This document shows positions 41,201 through 52,600 of a stretch of DNA of 64,000 nt, in pieces. The DNA comes from Hirundichthys speculiger (Eukaryota > Chordata > Actinopteri > Beloniformes > Exocoetidae). The DNA is taken from NCBI GenBank assembly GCA_018398805.1, contig JAGFBZ010002554.1:1-64000 (forward strand), written 5' to 3'. The translations under genes and the position numbers were made by a program. Positions within the stretch are counted from its first letter, which is position 1. Each line of letters begins with the position of its first letter. The notes under the pieces were generated by a model. The model had not been told where the DNA came from. It did not search any database and was given only the letters and a program-made list of their open reading frames with translations.

Positions 41201-44200
41201 GGAAATAGAGGAAATGTGTGTAATAAAGGCAGCTCTGAGCTGTGAGCTTCATATGATCGTCTACTGGAGCACATGTGTCAAACACGAGGCCCGCGGGCCA
41301 AATGTGTGCCGCCACATAATTTTATGTGGCCCTCGAGAGCTTGTGCGTTATTGGCTTACATATTAAACCAATATTATAAGACTTAATATAAGCTTACACT
41401 GCTTTAAACGCATATTAACAATAAACTACATCTCCCACAATGCATTTCGTCGTTACCCACAACAATAATGGTATCTCACCATTAACGTGACGATTTTCAG
41501 AACTGATAGACTTCAGAAAAACCACTACAATCTAACCCCAACATGTCCAAGAAAAGAGAAATTGATGCACAAGGAAGGCAGAGGAATGATCAGATGTTCA
41601 GGTCCAACCCGGTTCATCATCATCTTACCGTCCCACCTCAGATCATCTGTCCTAGATGTTTACCTGATCCGTCCAAATGAACGGATCATCATCATCAGCT
41701 CGTCATCCAGGTCTGTTAACAACCCCGTCAGGTGAGGCAGGTAAACATCTAAGACATGCAGGGTTGTGGTTCTGGAGGACCTGGTTCTGGAGGACCTGGT
41801 TCTGGAGGAGCTGCTGTCAGGTTGGACTGTAAGATGCTTCTTGAATGTGTTTATCATCTATGATTGGGAGGATTTTGAGCAAACACATACTGACATCATG
41901 GTAATAAATGCAGCTTGGAGAAGTGAAGATGGTCCGACAAACTAAAACGATCCGTTCTGATCGTCTTGAGTTCTGGTTGGTTGAAACAAACTAAAACGAT
42001 CCGTTCTGATCATCTCGAGTTCTGGTCGGTTGAAACAAATTCTGATCAGCATTTTCAGCTCCAACAGAAACTCACCTTCACCTGAATGACCTGAAATAAT
42101 TGAGGGGATTTTAAATCATTGTTGCCTTTGAGAGATAATCAAAGTAGATTTGCGGTCAAAGTTTCCGTGAAGCGGTGAAGAGAACTCCAGTTACTTTGAA
42201 TATTTTACGCATTTCCTGTTTAAAAAGAAAAAAAAGAGTCAAAACCTGTCGGCCCTGATTCTCCAGCTCCACTGGCTGGGAATAGATCCAGTTTATGAAA
42301 GAACCATTTATTTATCTATCTAAGCCGTGTGATGGTCCTAAAAACCAAACACTGAGTTTTAGTTCCTGGGAACTTTAAAGTTCTCGCTAAAATTAGGAAT
42401 GCACAATAACTTTTTAAAAATTGATACCGATAACTTTCAGCTCCTAAAGGCCGATACCGATAACCGATAACCGATAACACACACGTATACCTACGATCAT
42501 TACATTACATTAGATGAAACCAGCCCCGAAGATGAACGATGCTAACTTTTGGTGAGTCGAGGAACCGTCTCACGATGCTAACGTCTGGTGAGTCGAGGAA
42601 CCGTCTCTCGATGCTAACGTCTGGTGAGTCGAGGAACCGTCTCACGATGCTAACGTCTGGTGAGTCGAGGAACCGTCTCTCGATGCTAACGTCCGGTGAG
42701 TCGAGGAACCGTCTCGCGATGCTAACGTCTGGTGAGTCGAGGAACCGTCTCACGATGCTAACGTCTGGTGAGTCGAGGAACCGTCTCGTGATGCTAACAT
42801 CTGGTGAGTCGAGGAACCGTCTCGTGATACTAACGTCTGGTGAGTCGAGGAACCGTCTCACGATGCTAACGTCTGGTGAGTCGAGGAACCGTCTCACGAT
42901 GCTAACGTCTGGTGAGTCGAGGAACCGTCTCACGACGCTAACGTCTGGTGAGTCGGGGAACCGTCTCACGATGCTAACGTCTGGTGAGTCGAGTAACCAT
43001 TCCATGATGCTAACGTCCGGTGAGTCGAGGAACCGTCTCGCGATGCTAACGTCCGGTGAGTCGAGGAACCGTCTCGCGATGCTAACGTCCAGTGAGTCGA
43101 GGAACCGTCTCGCGATGCTAACGTCCGGTGAGTCGAGGAACCGTCCCGCGATGCTAACGTCCGGTGAGTCGAGGAACCGTCTCGCGATGCTAACGTCCGG
43201 TGAGTCAGTAACGTATCCGATCCTCCGTTACTAACGTGTCTCATGATGCTAACGTCTGCTGAGTCAGTAACGTGTCAGTAACGCGTCAGTAACGGAGGAT
43301 CCGGTTCTGTGCCCTCAGGTTCTGGTCTTAAAGCGTCTCCAGACAGCTGGTCCGTTGGCTCCGTCAGCGCCGCCATGTTCAGCGGCTTTAGCTCGGCTCC
43401 CCAGACACCTCGTTAAATTTAGACCCGAATTAACTCAGCGGCTCCGTTTTCACGGAGGGAGGCTGTCGCGTTCACGTCGGCCGTATGTTTTCATGAGTGG
43501 AGTGATTTTCAGTCCACTTTGGAGAGAAACCCGGCAGAGATGGAGACGAGCTGGAACCGGACCAGTTGAGACTGGTGCAGCACTTCCATCAGAGCCACAC
43601 CGCCGCACAAACACGAGCACGAGCACGAACGTGCACACGCCGCCGAGGCCGTTGGGTTATGTAAGAACCGAGTGGAGGTCATAAAAGGGTTTGAAAGTCC
43701 TTCCAGGCTGATTTTAATTGACAGAGCAAAGAGCAGTTACAGGTCTTTATCTGGACGCCGCGGCGCTCGCCGCTCGCGCGCTGCCGCTGGACGCCCGCGG
43801 CGCTCGCCGCTGGACGCCGCGGCGCTCGCCGCTGGCGCCGCGGCGCTCGCCGCTGGACGCCGCGGCGCTCGCGGCTGGACGCCGCGGCGCTCGCTGAAGC
43901 CTCCAGGTCTGCAGAGCTGGTGTCCAGTGGCTCGATCCTCCATTTAGAAAAACTTCGAGGCTTCCAGATGAGAGCACTTTAATCATGTGACGACTTTAAA
44001 GCTGATCCTTAATGAACTTCTGACAGATAGATTTACCAGGTCAACTTAAAAGCGTGTCAAAGCGTGACGGGAACCCGAGTGGCAAAAATGAGAGGATGCT
44101 CCTCCTAAAGATGATTAAGTGAGGTAGGGATGGAACATTTACCAGTATTTCGGTAAACCACAGTAAAATTTTACGCGATAACAATTACCGTTTATGTTTG

Positions 44201-46628
44201 ACTTCATCTCATTATCGCGGTCGATTACCAGGATGTGTAATATCAGCCTCATTAAAGTCTGCGAGCGACTCGCGACTGTGTTTCGCGTGAATTTGTAGCT
44301 CGTAACATCGGCATCGTAACGTTAGCATGGCGGAAAGTGGTGATAGCACACAGGAAATGACATCGAAAAATGACCGGAACGATGTTCTTCTGATGCAGTT
44401 AAAATATTAATTTATTTCATTACCTGATCCGACAACCATAACGCCGGCAGTTAGCGCCACAGCGCTAACACCTAACCAATAACAGGCAGCTACCTTTATA
44501 CCTGACCCTCAGGTAATAACACAGCGACACCCACAGACGCACAGAGTGAACTACCATTCAGAACAACATATTTGGCTCTTTTACAACTGTTTCTTTATTT
44601 GCACATTTATACGTATTTAAGGTTCAGCTTAAAATCAAAAGTTTATTTTATTTGAACTTCACTATAATTTTTGTTCCTGATAATTGCCCGTTTAATGTGA
44701 AAGTTTCATTTTGATAAGATTTTAGCTTCTGATGTTTTTGTATGACAAGAAAATCACAAGATTTTGTGAAATTATTTAAATGTATGTGTTTGTTGGACAT
44801 TTGTACAGCAATTAAGAATATCGCGATAATATCGTAAACCCTGATAATTTGGTCACTATAATGGAGATATCATTTTTCTATATCGTTACATCCCTAAAGT
44901 GAGGACGAGGACACGTGCGCTGGCTCGGCGCTGAGCCCGTCCTGTCCTTCCCCCAACTTTGTCCTACTTATGAGCTTCAGCCAGAAGCAGATTTAATTTC
45001 TTTTAAACTCCAGCTTCCTGTGCCAACTCCTCCAAAGCCGGTGTCGGCGCCGGTTCCAGACGGCGCTGGATTCCCTGAAGCAGCGCTGCTGCCAGCGCTA
45101 ACATGATTGCTCACTCGTTCCTTCACGTCTGGAGATCAGTCAGTCAGATGTTGTTACTCAGCTCAGACGTTTGCTGAAGGTCCTCCACCTGAACGCCGTC
45201 AGCCAGAGCGGGAGAGACGAGCCTCAGTGCTCATGGGAAAAGCTCTGATGGTGGCGCATCCCTGATGGTTTAACAGCAGGAGGATACTGGTTTAGTTTAA
45301 ATAAAGGTTTACATGACGGCATCGCTGTCTGTCATTATTAAAGGTACAAACCATTTAAAGTTAAGCTCAACGTTCTTTTTTTTATCTTTAATATCTGAAG
45401 GAAGCTGTTTGCGTTGCAGAATGTAAACATGGTATCTTTGTAATTCCCATAATGCACAGCAACGTGCGTCTTATCTGCCATCTGCTGCTGCTTGGATTCA
45501 TTTTAAACGTGACAAACTGGTTTCAAGAATGGAAACATTTACAGCTGAAGCTCCCAACGTTTACAGCGGGTGGAAACAGTTCCCGGGTGGAAACGGTTCC
45601 CGGGTGGAAATGGTTCCCGGGTGGAAACGGTTCCCAAGTAGAAAAGGTTCCCGGGTGGAAATGGTTCTCGAGTGGAAACGGTTACCAAGTAGAAAAGGTT
45701 CCCGGGTGAAAATGGTTCTCGAGTGGAAACGGTTCCCAAGTAGAAAAGGTTCCCGGGTGGAAATGGTTCTCGAGTGGAAACGGTTCCCAAGTAGAAAAGG
45801 TTCCCAGGTGGAAATGGTTCTCGAGTGGAAACGGTTCCCAAGTAGAAAAGGTTCCCAGGTGGAAACGGTTCTCGAGTGGAAATGGTTCCCAAGTAGAAAA
45901 GGTTCCCGGGTGGAAACAGTTCTCGAGTGGAAACAGTTCCCAAGTAGAAAAGGTTCCCAGGTGGAAACGGTTCTCGAGTGGAAATGGTTCCCAAGTAGAA
46001 AAGGTTCCCGGGTGGAAACAGTTCTCGAGTGGAAATAGTTCCCAAGTAGAAAAGGTTCCCAGGTGGAAATGGTTCTCGAGTGGAAACAGTTCCCAAGTAG
46101 AAAAGGTTCCCAGGTGGAAACGGTTCTCGAGTGGAAATGGTTCCCAAGTAGAAAAGGTTCCCGGGTGGAAACAGTTCTCGAGTGGAAATGGTTCCCAAGT
46201 AGAAAAGGTTCCCAGGTGGAAATGGTTCTCGAGTGGAAACAGTTCCCAAGTAGTAAAGGTTCCTAGGTGGAAATGGTTCTTGAGTGGAAACGGGTCCCAA
46301 GTAGAAAAGGTTCCCAGGTGGAAATGGTTCTCGAGTGGAAACGGTTCCCAAGTAGAAAAAGTTCCCGGGTGGAAACGGTTCCTAGTCCTCAGGATGTCGG
46401 CTGGCTGGAAACGCAGGTCTTCAGGGAAGCTCTGAAGGTCCAGGACTGATCCAGCTCACCTTGTGACCTCCAGTATTTGAAACCAGTTTTTCTTCTGTGG
46501 TTGAGAAGCTTCCGGAAGGAAGGTGAGCTGAACTTGGAGGAACCTTCATGAGACCAGAACCTGCTGCTGCTGTACGAGGAAGATGTTCTGCAGCCATTAA
46601 ATGAACACAATTAGCCTGCGACCTCTTC

Positions 46629-46660
<32 letters not shown>

Positions 46661-49600
46661 TAAAGGACCGTGTGCAGATTCAGGGAAAGGAAATTAATAA
46701 TCTGGATAGTCTGAAGATGCCACCAACTGTCTCTTCTGTCGTCATGGCGTTCCTGCAGGTTATCAGGGTATGTTGGTGGTAATGATAAAGCGGCGTGCAG
46801 GCTGGCGTGCACGCGTACGTGCAGACCTCACTCTGAGGCCGCCGCTGAGCGTTATTAACCCCCCACGTCCTCGCCGCCTCACTGCAGCTCGTCACAGCTT
46901 CTGTCTTTTCCTTCACTTCCCCTGTTGTGAACAAAATGAGCCACAAAAAAAAAAACAAAAAAAAAAACTTGTTCTCTTGCAGCCGTTGATTCACTTCCCA
47001 AACAGTGAGTCACGAGCTTTTCTGTTTCTAACAAGAGAAGGAAACAAAGCAGCAGCAGCAGCAGCCGTATTTGTTAAAACCTGCTCGGACACTTGAATTT
47101 CGTGTTTTTAGGTTCACATGTGGAACAAAAGGAAGTCTGGATGAAAGCTTGGAGGTAAAGAGGGTCACCTGAACGCTGCCATGGGTGGTTTCACGATCAC
47201 ACACCTGCTATCACTAACTTACAAGCTTATCTGGAGCTGTGTGTTCAGTCTTTTCTTTTCCTTTGACTAGTGTCCTTGAGTACACCCACACACCACATAC
47301 ACACAAACACACACACACACACACACACAAACACACACATACACCCACGCAAACACACACACACTCGCACACGTACGTTTCAGTGGCTGACGTCAGTACC
47401 AGGAAGTTCATCCTGACCTAAAGATTAACCTGGTTATCAAGTGTGGAAGTCCCCCAGCTGACCTGAGTCTGCTGCTAGTTAATAAATATATTATTAACTA
47501 GCAGCACAGTTTATCAGTAACTAGCGCCACAATCGATATTATTAGTAACTAGCGCCACAGTTGATATTATTATTAACTAGTGCCACAGTTATTATTAACT
47601 AGCGCCACAGTTATTATTAACTAGCGCCACAGTTGATATTAACTAGCGCCACAGTTGATGTCATTATTAACTAGCGCCACAGTTGATATTAATTAGCACC
47701 ACAGTTGATGATATTATTAACTAGCGCCACAGTTAATAATATTAACTAGCGCCACAGTTGATATTAACTAGCGCCACAGTTGATGTCATTATTAACTAGC
47801 GCCACAGTTGATATAATTAGCACCACAGTTGATGATATTATTAACTAGCGCCACAGTTAATAATATTAACTAGCGCCACGTTGATTTACACAGTTGATGT
47901 CATTATTAACTAGCGCCACAGTTGATATTAATTAGCACCACAGTTGATGATATTATTAACTAGCGCCACAGTTAATAATATTAACTAGCGCCACAGTTGA
48001 TATTGTCAGTAACTAGCGCCGCAGTTGATACTATAAGTAACTAGCGCCACAGTTGATGTCATTAATAACTAGCGCCGCAGTTGATACTATAAGTAACTAG
48101 CGCCGCAGTTGGTACTATTATTAACTAGCGCCGCAGTTGATATTGTCAGTAACTAGCGCCACAGTTGATTTCATTAGTAACTAGCGCCACAGTTGATATT
48201 GTCAGTAACTAGCGCCACAGTTGATGTCATTAACTAGCGCCACAGTTGATACTATTAGTAACTAGCGCCACAGTTGATGTCATTATTAACTAGCACCACA
48301 GTTGATGTCATTATTAACTAGCGCCACTGTGGATGTCATTATTAACTAGCGCCACAGTGGATATTATTAACTAGCGCCACAGTTGATGTCGTTATTAACT
48401 AGCGCCACAGTTGATATTATTATTAGTAAGTAGTGCCACAGTCGATGTCGTTAGTAACTAGCGTCACAGTTGATGTCTTTATTAACTAGCGCCATTGTGG
48501 ATGTCATCATCACTAACTAGCAGCGTACATGCTAGCGGTAGTAAAACCTGCTCTCATGGACACGTTTGGACTCATTACTGCTCAGTTATGGAGGTTTTGT
48601 AGCCTAGAAACTCTCGTCAGTTATCTTGTCAGACATGGATCTCATCACTCAGGATCAGCTGGACATCAGAACCAGATGGTTGGTGGGGGGTCCAGACTGC
48701 ACAGGAGAATCTCACCTCATCTTCATCTCATCTCATTAACACCCCCGGTTTTAAACATTACCTTCAACTCTGTTCTTAAAGATGCAGCTAAACTGGCTCT
48801 GCACAGCTGGTTTAAACTCCCAGTAACCACCATGTCCTTCTGTTTCCCCCCAGTCATCCCCAACACCCTCAAGGTCTCCCCCCAGACCCCCCCTCAGGTC
48901 GTCCCAGAGGGCGGTGACCTCACGCTGTCCTGCAACGTCACCCGGGAGCTGGCCCACCCCACCTACCTGTCCGTCAGCTGGTCGGTGAAGAAGGGAGCCA
49001 CGTCGGAGGACATCCTGACCTTCGGCCCGCAGGGAGACGTCCTCACCGGCGCCAAGTACGCCCGCCGTTACGCAGACGGGGGCGTCCGGCTGGTTCCCGG
49101 CAGGAACGGGGTGTTCGAGCTGGTGATTTCCAGAGTGACGACGTCTGACGACGGGATTTACGAATGCAACGGGACGGAGTGGACGCACGAGAGCGGAGGG
49201 AAGTGGATCAAGATTGTGGAGAGCAAGAAGGAGATGGGAACTGTGGCCGTCACTCCTACTGGTAAGAGCCTCAACCAGCACTAGTTATCTCTTTATTTTC
49301 CTCTGGGTGCTCCACTGCTGGTCTCCTAGACCGGTGACCATCACCGGTCAGGTGACGCCGGCTCGCTGTGACTGGGAACCATGACTAATCTGAGCCTGTG
49401 ATGGTCACCGGTCAGGTGACGCCGGTTCGCTTTGACTGGTGACCATCACCGATCTGAGCCTGTGATGGTGAACAGAACAGATCTGTTCTTCACTGAATCA
49501 AATGTTGAACTACGTTCAGTTGTAAAAGCCCAGAAGGATTTTTTAAATGTTTAATTGTTTTCAAAGCAGCCGTTTCCTAAACTGTGTTTAGTGAGTAGAA

Positions 49601-52600
49601 CCGCTGCAACGTTACGTTCACAAATTACCACTAAAATACTGTTAAATACTGTTCAATACCGTTAAATACTGTTAAATACTGTTAAATACTGTTCAATACC
49701 GTTAAATACTGTTCAATACCGTTAAATACTGTTAAATACTGTTCAATACCGTTAAATACTGTTAAATACCGTTAAATACTGTTCAATACCGTTAAATACT
49801 GTTCAATACCGTTAAATACTGTTAAATACTGTTAAATACTGTTCAATACCGTTAAATACTGTTAAATACAGTTAAATACCATTAAATACTGTTAAATACT
49901 GTTCAATACCGTTAAATACTGTTAAATACTGTTGAATACCAATAAATACTGTTAAATACTGTTCAATACCGTTAAATACTGTTCAATATTGTTCAATACT
50001 GTTCAATACTGTTCAATACTGTTAAATACTGTTCAATACCGTTAAATACTGTTCAATACTGTTCAATACTGTTCAATACTGTTAAATACCGTTAAATATT
50101 GTTAAATACTGTTAAATTCAGTTAAATACCGTTAAATACTGTTAAATACCGTTAAATATCGTTAAATACTGTTAAATACCATTGAATACTGTTCAGTACT
50201 GTTCAATACTGTTAAATACTGTTCAATACCGTTATATACTGTTAAATACTGTTAAATACCGTTAAATACCGTTAGATACTGCAGCTCTGAGACTGTTCAT
50301 GTGCAGGAACGTCTGTAAAAGTAACGTTTACATGCATTTAACCGTAACGTCCGTTTGCTCTTTTAAAACTTGACAGGTTTCTCAGATCAGCTGTGATGTC
50401 ATCATCACATCCTAAACTCCTTTTTCACATTTTAGAAAGAAAATAGTGAGCACATTTTTTTTTATCACAGCATTTATTTATATTTGATGTGTTTATACTG
50501 TTAACAGTTAACGAACTAACTGTTAGCTGTTAGCAGGAGTCATTTTATCAGTGATCAACTCTGCTGTTGATGGTTAAGTTTTTAGATGCTTTAAGACGCC
50601 GGTGGACAAAGACGTGTGTCGACCCGTCGGAGCGAGTCGCGTCTCCCTACGTTTGCTGTGTCGGTTCTGAAGCCTGAACCGGCCTCCACCTCTGATCCAG
50701 CGGTCCTCAACCTTCACGTGCAGCAGAACTTTCTGCAGGCGTCCTCTCGTTGTGGAGCTGTGAGGTGTTACGAGAGTTTTACTGGATGAAAACAGAGGGA
50801 GGAAGCTTTTAAAATCTGATTGGCTGTGGTATCGGGTTTCGCCGACGGACTTCAGGTCTCGGTCAGGTTGACTCGGCGTCCAGGAACCTGCTTTCAGAAA
50901 GTCTTTCAGGTCTGAGCTTCGGTGTTTGGGCCTCGTTGGACCGTCTGAGCTGTGTGTCCTTCATTCAAGCAGAACTGAAATTTGTGTTGCCTAAAAAAAG
51001 ATCAAAGCCCGGTTGGTTTCCAGTCTTCAAAGGATCCTTTAAAATATTAGTGAGTTCTATTGTGATCCAATCAGGAGGCCCGGTGACGGTCTGACATGCT
51101 TGTGCAGCTTTATGAGGACGTGGGACGTCTCTGTCTCTGTTCTGAACAGATCCTCTTCAGGCCTGTTTTCTCCCAGGAGGTCCGCCACCCTCTTTGGACT
51201 CTTTCTTTATTTCTTGGGTCTTATTGAGCCCTCAGAGGGGCCCCTGCACCCCCACCCCCCCACTCATTCATGATGGTTGCTCTGGTCACCATATCTGGGA
51301 TCTTTCTGGGTTACCGTCTCCTCTTAAAGACACCCAGAGGTTCGTAATGAAACCAGAGATGAGCAGCTCAGGTCCATTGTGTCCCAGTCCGTCCATGTTG
51401 ACTTACTGGTTTGAGTAAAGAGGATGAGAAAAGTCAAACAGAGCTGGTTTTGTCTCCTTTGTCCTTCTCCAGACACCATAAATAGACTTTTCTCCGTATC
51501 AGCGCTGTTTATGTTGTTACTGGAGACCAGATTCAAGCCTCTAATCTCAGTCCTGGTTTGGAGACACTTAGAGAGACTGACAGTTTTAATTCAGTGGCTC
51601 TTTTTATTGAAAAAAGGACCGTAAAGGTCACCTTGAAGATCTCTGCTTCAACAACGTCTGTCTGTGAAAGTAAAGCGCCGTCGTTATTTCTCTGGTGGGA
51701 AGATGTGGGTTTATATTGAGATTTGGACCCGTTTCACTTCCCAATGAGAGTAAAAAACCTGCTGGACCAGAGGTGGACCAGAGGTGGACCAGGTCTCACT
51801 GGACCCGAGGTAGACCTGGTTCTGCTGGACCAGAGGTGGACCAGAGGTGGACCAGAGGTGGACCAGGTCCCGTTGGACCAGAGGTAGACCTGGTTCTGCT
51901 GGACCAGAGGTGGACCAGAGGTGGACCAGGTCCCGCTGGACCAGAGGTGGCCTGGTCCCGCTGGACCAGAGGTGGACCAGAGGTGGACCAGAGGTGGACC
52001 AGGTCCCGCTGGACCAGAGGTGGCCTGGTCCCGCTGGACCAGAGGTGAACCTGGTTCTGCTAAACCACAGGTGGCCCTAGTTCCGCTGGACCAGAGGTGG
52101 ACCGGTCCTGCTGGACCAGAGGTGGACCTGGTTCTGCTTAACCAGAGGTGGACCAGAGGTGGCCCTGGTTCTGCTAAACCAGAGGTGGACCAGGGCCATA
52201 TTCGGTCCCGCTGGAACACAGGTGGACCAGAGGTGGCCCTGGTCCCGGTGGCCCTGTTTCTGGTGGTCCCGCTGGCCCAGAAGTGGACCTGCTCCCGGTG
52301 GACCGGAGGTGGCCGTGGTCCCGGTGGACCGGAGGTGGACCAGGGCCACATTTGGTCCCGCTGGACCACAGGTGGACCACAGGTGGACCACAGGTGGACC
52401 AGAGGTGTCCCGGTCCCGCTGGACCAGAGGTGGACCTGCTCCCGTTGGACCGGAGGTGGCCCAGAGGTGGCCCTGGTTCCGGTGGTCCTGCTGGACCACA
52501 TGTGGCCTTGTAGAAGTCGGTGAGCGCAGGTTTGTGGATCCTGGAGTTGAAACGGCTTCTGACTCTAATTTCACCGTCACTCGTGTGAATCCTGTTTGAC

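Noticed and set aside
45539..46351. A 270-codon - strand frame with STREPFPPGNLFYLGT repeats
   Set aside because: Product of the 51-bp array, a multiple of three; both strands open.
48529..49284. Taking the whole 251-codon frame from 48529 as a protein
   Set aside because: Only 48854-49261 is Ig-like; the start lies in intronic sequence and a C-rich acceptor and a GTAAGA donor bound the exon.
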